This document shows positions 52,178 through 62,711 of a stretch of DNA of 64,000 nucleotides, in pieces; the first letter of the stretch is position 1; the number at the start of each line of letters is the position of its first letter. The translations under genes and the position numbers were made by a program. The DNA is taken from NCBI GenBank assembly GCA_943704415.1, contig CALSCO010002237.1, forward strand, positions 21,056 to 85,055. The letters run 5' to 3'. Below the pieces are notes generated by a model. The model worked only from the letters and a program-made list of their open reading frames with translations, was not told the DNA's origin and searched no databases. This stretch comes from Parvularia atlantis. Lineage: Eukaryota; Opisthokonta; Rotosphaerida.

Positions 52178-53992
52178 ATGGGTGTGGCCGCATCGAACCC
52201 GACGGCCGCCGGCACGGCCGCGGTGCAGCACGCGCTCGCGCAGGGCGACTGGGACGCGTTGCAGCGCCTGCTGGGCGCGCACCGGCTTGGTGTGGCGGGC
52301 GGCGGCGAGGCGGGTGGCGAGGGTGCGGTCGAGCTCGACTGGGACGCGCTCGACGGCGACCAGCGCTCGTTGCTCACCCTCGCCGTCCGCGCGCCCCTGC
52401 CGCTGCCCGTGCGCGAGCGGCTCGTGCGCCTCGCCGCGGCCAAGGCGCGCGCGGCGACGCGCAACGCGCCCGACCGCCGCGGCTGGACGGCGCTGCACTA
52501 CGCCGCCAAGCAGGGCACGTCCGTGCCTGCTGCGCAGTCGTTGTGCGCGTCGGCTGACCGTCGTCGTCGGCGCAGGGCTGCTCGCACTCGTCCCGACCCT
52601 AATCGAGCTCGGCCTCGACCCGTTCGCGGTGGACGTGTGCGGCCGCACGCCGCGCCAGCTCGCGCAGGAGAGCGATCACCCGCTCGCGCCGACGTGCATG
52701 CAGCTGCTGCTCCGCGCCGAGGCGCCGCGCGTTCGGGCCGACGACGCCGACGAGGGCGACAGCGGGCAGACGTACGCCGTGACGGCCGTGCGCAGCGCCG
52801 TGGGCGAGGGCCAAGAGATTGAGCTCGTCGTGCGCGCGCCCGTGACGCATTCGGACGCCGACTATCTGCAGTTCTACGTGCCCGCGTTCGACGGCAGCTG
52901 GCACATGCGCCCGCGCCTCGGCTCGTTTGCCAACGTGCCGCAGGGCAGCCCCGTGAAGGTGCACATGGCTCTGGCGGGCGTGCAGGCCGGCACGGTGCTG
53001 CGCGTGCTGTACGTCCGCGCTGACATCGACACGCCCGTGGCCGCGTCGGACCTGGTCGCCGTCGTCGTCGGCGACGGTGCCGCCCTGGGCGACGCACCCG
53101 CACCCGGGGGCGCCCTGCATCCGGCCGTGCGCCGCGACGGGCGGGTGACGTGGCCGTGGGTGATCGGGCCTGGCGACGTGGCCGACGCGGACGACCTTGT
53201 GCGCGCGACGCGCGAGTACCACGAGCGCTTGCAGGCGATCACCGAGCGGCGCGCGTTTCTGCAGCTGGCCAAGGCGCTGCAGCAGGTGGTGCAGCATCTG
53301 GCGCAAAACGTGCCGCCCGAGGAGCACCGGGCACAGCTCGCCCTCGCCCAGGCCGCGCTCGCCGACCTTCCTTACCTGGACCAGTTGCGCTTCCGCGTCG
53401 TGCCGACGTACGTCAACGACTTCATCTTCTGGCGCACGCTGCTGCACCATATGGCGCTGCTCAAGCAGGAGCTGGTGCGGGCGGTGCAGGCGACGGCAGC
53501 GGCGCGGGCAGCAGCGGCGCGCGAGGCGGCCGAAGCGGCAGCGGCACGGGAGGCGGCCGAAGTGGCAGCGGCACGGGAGGCGGCGACAGCAGCGGCGGCA
53601 CGCGAGGCAGCAGCAGCGACAGCAGCAGTAGCATTCGCGGCGGCGAAAGAGTCGCTCAGCGCGCCTGCCAGCCTCAGCACATCGACCGACTCGGCCAGCG
53701 GTGCACCGGTCGAGCCCGTGCCGCTCGACGCGCTCACGGCCGAGGTCGTGCTGCGCGCGGCCAAGTCAAGCACCGTGCGCGAGATGGCGTTCAACCTGGA
53801 CGAGCATCTGGCCGAGGCGATGCGTCTGCTGGACGAGCACGCGTCGTTGCGCCAGCTGCGCCTCAAGGTGCGTCCACAGACGCATGCGCGTGTGCGTGCC
53901 CATGCTCACACGCGGCCGCGCAGCTCGTGCCGGGCCGGCTGGTTGAGGCGCTGTTCTGGAAGGCCGTGTGGGCGCTGCGGCCGAGCTCTTAG
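52178..53992 (+). CDS. Ankyrin-repeat protein with BSD-like domain
   Basis: Unnamed. ATG at 52178 (MGVAASNPTAAGTAAVQHAL). The N-terminus has ankyrin repeats: RRGWTALHYAAKQG and, after an intron, VPTLIELGLDPFAVDVCGRT. A ~150-residue beta-rich part follows (QTYAVTAVRSAVGEGQEIEL, HMRPRLGSFANVPQGSPVKV). The C-terminal third has LPYLDQLRFRVVPTYVNDFI and FWRTLLHHMALLKQEL, a BSD-domain pattern (VP..V.D..FW) as in SYAP1. A long Ala/Arg helix (EAAEAAAAREAAEVAAAREA) leads to a second short BSD-like end, LVPGRLVEALFWKAVWALRP, reached by the last splice. BSD proteins serve TFIIH, TORC2 or trafficking, so the function is open. Two introns. Confidence 0.75.
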
Positions 53993-54018
53993 ACGTGCTT
54001 GAGCGCCGGGTGCTGCAG

Positions 54019-54057
54019 TGTATGTGTATGTATGTGTATGTATGTGTATGTATGTGA

Positions 54058-54095
<38 letters not shown>
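54019..54095. repeat. TATG/TG microsatellite
   Basis: TGTATG units (54019-54060) pass into a pure (TG)n run (54060-54095) between the convergent stops of the ankyrin gene (53992) and the DUF202 gene (54141). Confidence 0.95.
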
Positions 54096-54096
<1 letters not shown>

Positions 54097-54140
54097 GGCG
54101 CGCGCTGTACAGGTTCTCGCAACTGCTACCCCTGCCGGGG

Positions 54141-54860
54141 TCACCCACCGCCGGACCCGGTGCTGTCCCTGGGCTTGTCCATGTACCTGCGAGTGCCGCG
54201 CGCGTGAGCGCCACGCCAGTGTGTAAGCGCGCCGGTGTCGCACATAATGAGCAGCACGGCGAGCAGGGCGAAGAGGGTGACGCCGCTCGTGATCCACACG
54301 AAGACCGAGTTGGTCCGGAACTTGCCCGTCTCAACAAACTGGAAGAACATGAAGAAGCGGAACGACGCGACGACGCCGTAGAGCACGCCGACGAGGATGA
54401 AGACGAGCGCGAGCACCTCGGACATCTTCGTGAAGATGTGCATGATCGACAGCCCGAGCGAGATCATCCCGAGCGACGTGCGCACCCAGGCCATCTGCGT
54501 GCGCTGGTTGGCTGGCGCGCGACGGTCAACACAGGCACCAGCCAGCGCGGAGGCGGCGCACCGGTCGTGTCGAGGTTAAAGTCAACCGAGAGCGGCCGGG
54601 CGACAAACTCGGGCGTGTCGTCGTCGTCGGCCCCGTCGACCCCGCCCGCGATGGCCTCGTCGGCGTCGTGCCCGATCCGCATCCGCGCCGGCCCGCTGTC
54701 GTCATCCTCGTCAAGGATGGGCTCATCGGCGTCGTACGTGTCGAGCTCGACCTCCTGCGCGGGCACCTGCACTCGCGCTATCGTCAGGCCATGCCCGCCC
54801 GCCCGGTCTGTCTCGGCGCACCCGCTGATAGGCCGCGGCGTTCGGCACGCGCCTGAACAT
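54141..54860 (-). CDS. DUF202 (YidH-type) three-TM membrane protein
   Basis: Small integral membrane protein of unknown role; DUF202 is also the C-terminal module of yeast VTC proteins. ATG at 54860 (MFRRVPNAAAYQR), then an acidic soluble region (DTYDADEPILDEDDDSG, DDDDTPEFVARPL). The DUF202 signature ANQRTQMAWVRTSLGMISLG is formed across an intron. Three hydrophobic helices follow: MISLGLSIMHIFTKMSEVLA, VFILVGVLYGVVASFRFFMF, VWITSGVTLFALLAVLLIMC. No SPX or VTC catalytic domain is present. Three exons are clear; a further splice near CDTG could shorten the C-terminus. Starts 165 bp from PEMT, head to head. Confidence 0.85.
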
Positions 54861-55025
54861 GACGAAGCTAGCGGTTTGTGTGTAAGTGGGGCGTACGTAG
54901 GGGTTTGCGTGCGTGTGCGATTGTCGCACAGCGATTGGTCGGCCCCGAGCGCGCTCCAGTTTGTGACGCCACGTGTGACAGCGCGCCAGAACAGCGCCGC
55001 CGCACCGCACCACCGCCGCACCGCC

Positions 55026-56061
55026 ATGCTCGCCGCGGCCGTCATCGACTGGTCGCAGCCGTCGCTGCACGCCGCCCTCGGCCTCATCGTGCTCTGCCCG
55101 CTCTTCTGGAACGCCGTGGCGCGCTGCGAGCTGCGCTGGCACCTGCTCTCGCGCGCGCTCGGTGCGGCTGACAGCGCGCTCGCACACACACACACACACA
55201 AAAAAAAAAAACAGCTGCGGCTCACACGTCCCGCGCGACCGCAGGCTCGCCGCTCGACGCTTGCTACGCGCTCGCCGGCGCCGTCTTCGCGCTGGGCTTC
55301 GTGCGCGACTACGTCGTCGACGTCGCCATCCGCTCCCAGGCGCGCGTGGACGCGCTTGACCACGCGCCGTTCCAGCTGCTGGCAAAGGCGCTCGTCGCAG
55401 CCGGCACGCTGCTCGTGCTCTCGGCCTTCTACCGGCTCGGTGTGACCGGTGCGCACCACGTCAGCGCACGCGCGCGCTCACACGTGCCCGCGGTTTGCTG
55501 ACGCTGGTGTTGCCCAGGGACGTACATGGGTGCGGCGCCCCGTAAGCGTGCACGGCGCGGCGTGGCTGACGCACGGGGCCCGCAGGCGACTACTTTGGCC
55601 TCACGCTCGACGAGCGCGTGCGCGCGTTCCCGTTCAACCTGATGAAGAACCCCATGTACAACGGCAGCAGCATGATCTTTGGCGGCCTGGCCCTGCTGTG
55701 CGTTGCGCCGTGGGTGCGCGTGCGCCCGCGCGCTCACACCCGCGCGCAGAAGGAGGAGCGCCGTCGGCCTGCTGCTGGCGGGGCTCATCTTCGCCGTGTA
55801 CCGCGCGGCGTCGGCGATCGAGGGGTGCGTGCGCGTGCGGGGCTACGCTGCGAGCTGACGCGCGCCCCGCGCAGGCCGTACACGGACCAGGTCTACTCGA
55901 GCAAAGCACGGCGCAGCGCCGCGGCGTCGCCGCAGTCGTCCCCGCGCAGCTCGCCCAACAAGCTCACGCCACCGGCCTCGCCGCAGCCGATGCCGCTGTC
56001 CAGCCCGCTGCTCAAAGCCCAGGCGCTCTTCCCGGGCCTGCTGCCGCCGCTGCTCACGTAG
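55026..56061 (+). CDS. PEMT: Phosphatidylethanolamine N-methyltransferase
   Basis: ER membrane enzyme making phosphatidylcholine from phosphatidylethanolamine. MLAAAVIDWSQPSLHAALGL, IVLCPLFWNAVARCELRWHL, LSRALG|SPLDACYALAGAVF, LVAAGTLLVLSAFYRLG, then the catalytic signature TYMGDYFGLTLDERVRAFPF, NLMKNPMYNGSSMIFGGLAL, and GLIFAVYRAASAIEG. The GxYFG...FPFNxxxNPMY block matches the family. The C-terminus carries an extra Ser/Pro-rich tail (SPQSSPRSSPNKLTPPASPQ) absent from animal PEMT. The tiny fourth exon (GGACGTACATGG, about 12 nt) completes the GTYMGDYFG motif. The first intron holds CA and A runs (55182-55211). Confidence 0.93.
55182..55211. repeat. CA run and A run inside the first PEMT intron
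   Basis: About nine CA units followed by eleven or twelve As lie within an otherwise standard intron (GTGCGGCTGACAGC...CGACCGCAG), lengthening it to about 85 nt. Confidence 0.9.
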
Positions 56062-56126
56062 ACGAGCCGGGCTAACGGTTTTGCTTGCGTTCGGTTCCCT
56101 GTTCACATCTGCACCAAAAGATGACC

Positions 56127-56361
56127 TCACACCTGAAAGCCGTGGCTGCGCATGCACGCCTTGTGCATCTCGATCACGTCGGCGCAGTGCATCTCTCCCT
56201 TCTCGATCACGCACTGGTCGCGCGCGCGCTAGGGGGCGGGCCTCGAGTCAGTCAGACCACGTGGGTCGTCACGCGCGGAGCGCGCGCACCTTAGTCTCGG
56301 GACACGCGCAGCACGGCTTGAGCTTCTTTGGCGCGTCCGCCTCGGGCGCCACGGCAGCCAT
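56127..56361 (-). CDS. COX17: Cytochrome c oxidase copper chaperone
   Basis: Twin CX9C copper chaperone of the mitochondrial intermembrane space. Two exons. The first has [20 protein letters not shown] and PETK; the second [19 protein letters not shown] and [12 protein letters not shown]. CCxC copper site and both CX9C pairs are intact, with length 57 against 63-69 in other species. The start at 56361 fits the family; an upstream in-frame ATG at 56436 would add 25 residues. The intron only keeps frame if it starts GC (after GAGACTAAGGT) and ends CCCCCTAG, so it is probably another GC-AG intron. Confidence 0.9.
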
Positions 56362-56639
56362 GGACGTCGCCGCCGTCACCGCCGCCACGTCCTGCCGCGC
56401 CACGACCGACGACGAGCCCTGGGCTGCGAGCACCATCTGCGCCGCCGTTCTGAGTCAGACGCAAGTGCGCTGCGTGTGCGTGTGCGTGTGCGTGCATGCG
56501 TGTGTGCATCTGTGCATGTGCGAGAGGTGCAGCGCAAGTAGAGCGCGAGGGCGAGCGAGGCGGCAGCAGCGGAGCATCAACGCCAAGCGCCGATCGCGGC
56601 CACACCCGCGCGCTGAAAGCGACTGGGTGCACTCTCATC

Positions 56640-57295
56640 ATGCCGCGGCAAGCAGTCGTCAGCGCCGAGGCCGCCGTGCCCGACCCGCCGGGCTTCTCGC
56701 CGGAGGTGGCCGCCGCGGCCGCCGCGAGCGCCTCGGTGAGCGCGCAAGACGAAGGCGGCCGCTCGGTGGCGCGCGCCGAGGCCGACAAGGTCGTCACGCT
56801 CAAGCGCAAGGCACGGCGTCCGCGGCGTCCGCCGGGCCCGCTCACGCCCCTCGCACGCGCGCGCGCGCACACAGAAAGGGTGGGACGTGGTGACGCAGGC
56901 CGCGCAGGGCATCCCTATGACCGGGTTCATGATGTGGATGACGGGCTCGGCCATCGGCATCATCACGATCATGTTCACCTTTGTCACGTTCAACAACGCG
57001 CTGCAGAACATCTTCACGGTCGGGACAAGTGCGTGGCGTGGCCCGGGCGGCAGCGGGCCGGCGGCGGCTCACACGCCTCGTTCGCGCGTGCGCAGAGTTT
57101 GAGCGGCTCGAGGGTGCGCGCGTCAATCTGCTGCCGCAGAAGGCGGCCTTCGTGCTCGTGCAGCTGCTCCTGCTCGCGCTCGGCCTGTGGAAGTGCCAGA
57201 CGCTCGGGCTGCTGCCGACGACGACGTCCGACTGGCTATCGTTCCTGCCGGCCAAGCAGTACCTTGAGACGTCGATCCCCGGCGTGGTGTTGTGA
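56640..57295 (+). CDS. EMC4: ER membrane protein complex subunit 4
   Basis: Subunit of the EMC membrane-protein insertase. MPRQAVVSAEAAVPDPPGFS opens an Ala-rich N-terminus; after an intron GWDVVTQAAQGIPMTGFMMW, MTGSAIGIITIMFTFVTFNN and ALQNIFTVGT form the first TMs. The last exon has FERLEGARVNLLPQKAAFVL, VQLLLLALGLWKCQTLGLLP and TTTSDWLSFLPAKQYLETSI. The KCQxxGLLPT..SDWL motif is diagnostic of EMC4/TMEM85. Two to three introns. The 204 bp upstream to COX17 contain a GTGCGTGT-rich stretch. Confidence 0.92.
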
Positions 57296-57319
57296 GGGCC
57301 GCGCAACCGCATTCAAGGT

Positions 57320-57365
57320 GCACAGACACACACGCAGACACACACACACACACACACACACACAC
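57320..57365. repeat. (CA)n microsatellite
   Basis: Roughly 20 CA units, interrupted by GACA near 57325-57340, in the 115 bp between convergent stops of EMC4 (57295) and REEP5 (57411). Confidence 0.95.
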
Positions 57366-57410
57366 GACGCCACACGAGATTCACACTGCACACGCGGGCC
57401 GCTGTGACAC

Positions 57411-58470
57411 TCACGACGACGCGCCCTGGTCCAGCGCCGCCCGGGCCGCTTCGGTCAGGCGGCGGCGGCCCTCATCGAGCTGTTGTGAGGTCAGCACAGT
57501 CACACACGCGCACGCGGCCCACACCTTGCGGTCGATCGTGTTGTGGTAGCGCTGGTACATTGGCGCGAGCGTCTTCGCGTACAGCACCTCCGCGCCCCTG
57601 CGTGCACGCGCCACGTCAGCGGTGCGTGACAGGCGACCGCGAGAGAGCGGCCACACCGCGTCGCCGGGTGCATGCTGTAGACGAGCACGCCCATCTTGGC
57701 CCAGTAGTAGAACGGCAGCCAGTGCAGGAGCACGTCTGCAAAGTGCTCGGCGCAGTTGAACAGCGCATACAGCGTCCTGCGCGGCGTGTCACAGACCAGC
57801 CTCTTGCACACACGCGCGCGCCTCACACGCACCAGTACGACAGCCACTGCCGGCGCTCGTCCGGGTTGTCCTCCTTTGTGCGCGCACGCGTACGCCCCGT
57901 CAGCACGCCCCGCGCCAGCAGCGGACCGCGACCGCGCGCACCTCGATGGCCTTGACCGAGCGGTAGACCGGGTAGGCGAAGCCGACGAGGTTGACGACGA
58001 GCGATGCCGCGCGCTTGAACGCGGTCCAGAACACGACCGTGGCGACGAGGCCGCCCGCGAGCGACCAGTACGCGGGTTCGACGCCGGTCGCCTTTGGCGC
58101 AAGCAAGCGCATCAGCGCCGCGCTGCTTGCGTCTCTGCGCGCACCTTGAACAGCCGCTGCGCCAGGCCCGACTGCATGTAACTGCCCACGCGCTGCACGT
58201 CAGCTACCGCACACGGCCGCAACGGCACACGCACGCACCGCCGCTCAAAGTGCGCCAGCACCGGGCCGTACCGGCTGCGTAGCGCCTGCCACGTCTTGAG
58301 CGCGGTCGGCGGGACCTGCGTCTGCGCGCCGCGGCGTGTGCGGCGTGCACCCGTAGTGAGCACGCACACGCTGCCCGCCCGTCGCCCGCCCGCACCTCCA
58401 GGCGGTCGAGCAGCCGGTCCACGACCGTGCGCGCGCTGCTGTCCGAGTCTGTAGGCTCGCTGCTTGCCAT
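57411..58470 (-). CDS. REEP5: ER-shaping protein, REEP5/DP1/Yop1 family
   Basis: TB2/DP1/HVA22 protein that bends tubular ER membrane. ATG at 58470 (MASSEPTDSDSSARTVVDRL). After LKTWQALRSRYGPVLAHFER and YMQSGLAQRLFK the first hairpin is WSLAGGLVATVVFWTAFKRA and VNLVGFAYPVYRSVKAIE; the signature YPxYxSxKAIE, the acidic QWLSYW segment, LYALFNCAEHFADVLLHWLP, FYYWAKMGVLVYSMHPATRC and GAEVLYAKTLAPMYQRYHNT match the family. It ends TEAARAALDQGASS. Six to seven short introns. Its start is 35 bp from the divergent TXNL1 start. Confidence 0.92.
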
Positions 58471-58505
58471 TTTGGAGCTAAACTGATCCGCAGGCCTACG
58501 TACAC

Positions 58506-59989
58506 ATGGCGACGCGCGTCATCCAGGTTCATTCAGCGGCCGAGGCCGCGCAGCAGCTCAGCGGCGCGCCCGCGGGCCGGCTGGTGCGTGCGCGTTGCGG
58601 GGCGTGTGTGCCGCGGGGCTGGATGGACGTGCGGCACGACGCGGGCGCTGCGGCGGGGCGGCTGATGCGTCAGCGTGCTGACGGGTCGCACGCGCTCAGG
58701 TCGTCGCCTACTTCACGGCGGCGTGGTGTGCGTGATGTCGGCGTCGCTGCGGTGCTGCGGCCTCCGCGTGCTCACAGGCGGCGCCAGGCATGCCGTGCCA
58801 GCAGATTCGCCCGCGCGTGGACCAGATGAGCGTCGCCTACGCCGCCACCGTCAGCTTCCTCAAGATCGACATCGACGAGCTGCCCGTGCGGAGCAGCCCG
58901 CTCGCTCGCACTGCTCGCGCGCTGACCGTGCCATCCCCCCTCTTCTGCCACTGCAGGACGTCGCGCAGCACGCCGGCGTGCGCGCCGTGCCCACGTTCCA
59001 GTTCCACAAGGGTGGCGCGCGCCTGGCCTCGTTCGCTGGCGCCGACGTCAACCGCCTCGAGGCGCTCGTCAAGCAGCACCAGGGCGGCGGCGACAGCGGC
59101 GACGCGGCGGGGGATGCTGCTGCGGGGCCGGCCGGGGCGGCGGCGAGCGGGCCGAGCGGGGGTGCGGGCGCGAACGGCGGTGGCATGGTGCGGCGACGGC
59201 GCTGGCTGGCGCTGGCTGGCGCTGCTGAGCGTCGCGCGCACGCGCAGATTGACCTCAGCAGCCTGATCGACAAGCAGCAGTCGTCGTGTCTCAACCAGAG
59301 CCAGAAGAACGGCTTTGCGTGCGTCCGTGTGCGCGCACAACGACAGCACAATTGACATGCGCGCGCGCGTCCAGCAACGTCCTCGTCAACTCGGACTCGT
59401 ACCTCGAGTCGGATGCGGACGAGCAACTGCTGATGGACGTGCAGTTCCAGCAGCCCGTGCGCCTGCACTCGGTCAAGATCGTCGCCAAGAACGCCCGTGC
59501 GTCTGCGTCTCGCTTGCGCACGACGAACGCGGCACACCGACAGCCCGCGCCCTCCTGCCGCAGCCTTCGCGCCCAAGTCGGTCAAGCTCTTCAGCAACCG
59601 CATCAACATGGGCTTCGAGGAGGCCGAGTCGTCCGCCGCGACGCAGGAGGTGCGTTCGCACGCGTGCCCAACCCGGCACTGCTGAGCTGTCGCCACGTGC
59701 AGATCGAGCTGGATGCTGCCAGCGTCGCGGCTGACGGGCCCGCGCTCGAGCTGCGCTTCGTAAAGTTTCAGCGCGTCAACAACGTCGTGGTACGGCCTGC
59801 GGCAAGACTGTGCGCGCATTGTGGCCTGACACGCGTGCGCAGGTTTTTGTCAAGTCGAACCAGGGCGGTGAGGACACGACGCGGGTCAACTTCATCAAGT
59901 TTGTGGGCAAGCCGCTCGAGGCTACCGACATGAACCAGCTGAAGAAGGTGCTGCTGACGCGGCTCGCGCGCGCACCTCAGCACCTCTGA
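58506..59989 (+). CDS. TXNL1: Thioredoxin-like 1 (TRX + PITH), proteasome-associated
   Basis: Cytosolic thioredoxin-fold protein that docks on the 26S proteasome through its PITH domain. MATRVIQVHSAAEAAQQLSG; then VVAYFTAAW is spliced to CMPCQQIRPRVDQMSVAYAA, giving a WCMPC active site instead of WCGPC. SFLKIDIDELP, GVRAVPTFQFHKGGARLASF and ADVNRLEALVKQHQ complete the TRX fold. The PITH part has QIDLSSLIDKQQSSCLNQSQ, ESDADEQLLMDVQFQQPVRL, HSVKIVAKN, PKSVKLFSNRINMGFEEAES, LRFVKFQRVNNVVVFVKSNQ, TRVNFIKFVGKPLEATDMNQ. The final 35 nt before CACCTCTGA could be an intron, changing only the last residues. About eight introns. Confidence 0.92.
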
Positions 59990-60077
59990 TCTCGCCCTCG
60001 CGCAGACCGAGCACGACCACAGCTGAGCGCCTGCGTCTCTGCGTCTCTGTGTGGCGTGGCTGCGCCTGGGAACCTTG

Positions 60078-62615
60078 TCACGGTTCGCTCAGGGCGGTCA
60101 GGTGCACAGAGCAGTCTGACGAGCACGAGGCGACGACGGGCGACTGCGGGTGCGCCGCGAGCCCTTCGATTGAGCCGGCGTGGACCTTGCGCACGCTGGC
60201 GAGCCGCCACGCGCCGCGCTCGTCCGCCGCGTGCCACACGGCCAGATAGCCGTTGGACGAGCCGGCGACGATCGTCGTCCGCGTGCCCGCCGCGTCGACC
60301 GCCAGCGCGCAGTACGTGAGCGTGTGCCACTGCAGGCCGTGGCCCTCGGTCGTCAGCACGGCGCGCAGTGTCCACGTCGCTGCTTGGTACACGCGCACAG
60401 TTCTGCACGCTCGGCAGATTGAGCCGCTACACAGGCAACGGCACGGGCCACGCACCGGTCGTCGGACGCCGAGATCAGCAGCTCGGCCGACCAGCTCACG
60501 CAGGTCACGGCGGCCGTGTGTCCGCGCAGCACCGCGGCCTCGGTCTGCCCGTCTGCATCCAACCGCCACACGCGCACAGTCTGGTCTTCGCTGCCGGTGG
60601 CCAGGAGCCGCGCGCCGCTGTCGGGCGCGAAGACGAGCGACCACACCTCGGCAAACTTGCCGATCGAGCCGAAGCGCAGGTCCTGCGGGCCCGCGACGGG
60701 CGCATGCGCCAGCCACGACCGTGCTGCACCGGCCAGAGGTGCTTCGTCGTCGCGGAAGGGCAGCAGTGTCACATGCCCGGACGTGGTCGCCGCGGCCACG
60801 AGCCAGCCGCCGCCCTGCTCGTCGCGGCACAAGTCAATGCAGGTCACCGTCTCGGCCGGTCGCGCCCACTCGACCGCCCCGCCCGCGCCCTCGAGCGGCA
60901 CGCAGAGCACCTGGCCCGCGACCGTGCCCAGCAGCAGACGCCTGCCCGACGGCAGAAAGCGCAGACAGCGGATCGGCTCATCAGTCTGCACGCAGCAGCA
61001 TCTCAGCGGCGTGGCAGCACGTCTCCATCGTGTGCACGCACCGCAAAGCGCTGGGCCGGGTCGTGCTGCCCGGGCTGCCACAGCAGCACTTGGCCTGGCA
61101 GTGCCATCGGGCCGTCAGGCGCCCGCGCATGCGCGTCTGGTGATCGCACCGGTAAAGTCGCCCGCCGCGACGGTGCTGTCGCTCGCGCGCAGGTCCACGC
61201 CGCAGCACGTCAGCTCGTGGAACTTGATCTCGCTCTGCGCGTCGCAGCATGAGCGACGGCGAGGGCGACAGTACGACGTACGTGCGCCTCGCACTGGCCC
61301 GGCGCCGGTGGCAGCGGCACACGCACGTGCGTGACGCTGTAGTCGTTGCACACAAGCACGTCCAGCCGCGGCGGCGTTGCACTCTCAGCCGACAGGATGG
61401 CGTGGATGACGCCGCTCGGCCCCTGCAGCTCGAGGCACGGCGGCGCGGGCTCTGTCGCAGACGCGCGTCAGCACCGGCAGCGTGGCTCGCAGCATGCCTC
61501 ACCGCCGGCCAGCGCCGCCTCGCGCTCAAGCTGCACCGACGGCGGCACCGGCAGCACGCTCGCGATGTCGTACAAAAACAGCCGGCCGCTATCGGCCGGG
61601 CAGAGCAGCCAGCGCCCGTGCAGCTGCGCGAGCGTCACGCACGGCACCACGCCAAGCGAGGCGACGCACGCGCAGCGTCTTGTAAATGCCGTGGCCGTCC
61701 ACGCGCGCCGTCCAGACGATGCGGTGCGTGGCCAGGTCGAGCGCGACGACGCGGCGGTTGCGGCAGCCGAGCACGCCGAGTGTGCCGGTCTCGTTCACGA
61801 CAAACACGTCCAGCTGCCCGGCTGCAAAATACACCGGCCCCTGTGCCGCAGCACGCATGTGAGTGCGCAGGTAAACTGGCGCAGCGAGAGCAGCGCACGC
61901 GATCAGCGGGCTCGTCCGGCGCGAGCAGCGCATCGAGGGCCAACGGCGGCGCGTGCAGCCACACGCCGTCGTCTCGCTGCTCAAAGAGGGCCAGCGCGGT
62001 CCCGTCGTCGTTGTCGGGCACAAAGTAGCCGCCGGCGAACGCGCCCTCGCGCGTCTCGACTACGCGCAGCACGTAGCCGCTGTCGACGTCGCCCTCGACC
62101 GCGAGCAGCGCGACGCGGCCCGGCGTCGACCCACCCACCGGCACGATCGCCTCGCCAAACACCGCGAACCGCCGGCCGCGCGCCTGCGCCGTCTCGATGT
62201 CGAACGGGAGGACGCACTCGGCCGAGACGCTGGGCGCGGGAGCACGTTCGGTCAGCGCGCGCGCACGACGGAAGCTCGCGCGTCGTGCACCGCTGCCACG
62301 TCGGCGCCGTCTCGCACCAGAGCGACACCGCGCCGTGGTGCGTGCAGACGAGCGCGAGGGCGTCCGCGCCAATGCGCACGCGCGCCAGGTGCACGATCAT
62401 GCTGCTCTGGCCCTGTGCGCCGCTGATGAGACGGGCGACGCCGTGGCCCAATGTCGCACCGGGACGAGGTTGCGTCGCGCGCGCCGGTGCACGTCCCACG
62501 CGACCACGACGGGGCCGAGCGGCACGACGGCCGTGAGCGCGTCGGGCGCGGCCGCCGCGTCGGCGTCAATGTAGCCCGAGCAGAAGCGCGCGTTGTGCGT
62601 GCCGAACGCGTTCAT
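60078..62615 (-). CDS. WD40-repeat protein
   Basis: Beta-propeller scaffold of about 750 residues; subfamily not recognised. ATG at 62615 (MNAFGTHNARFCSGYIDADA). The N-terminal half has propeller-like strands without strict WD signatures (ALTAVVPLGPVVVAWDVHRR, LALVCTHHGAVSLWCETAPT, FVVNETGTLGVLGCRNRRVV, ALDLATHRIVWTARVDGHGI). The C-terminal half has typical repeats: IRCLRFLPSGRRLLLGTVAG, VWSLVFAPDSGARLLATGSE, DQTVRVWRLDADG, VLRGHTAAVTCVSWSAELLI, YLAVWHAADER, SIEGLAAHPQSPVVASCSSD. Two seven-bladed propellers would fit. It ends HLTALSEP, 88 bp from the TXNL1 stop. About eight introns. Confidence 0.8.
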
Positions 62616-62711
62616 GTCGCAAAGTGATTGGGGATCAACAAGGTGGGCGCTGTGCCCGGGTGAGCATCCACAGAGAGGGTCGCCGCAACAAACTGGACAA
62701 GGGAGGGCTGC

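Noticed and set aside
51282-54002. A 906-codon open frame on the plus strand
   Set aside because: Its first part is antisense to the GRAM-PH part of the sterol glucosyltransferase and only its last part coincides with the ankyrin gene. Long stop-free frames are common in DNA this rich in G and C.
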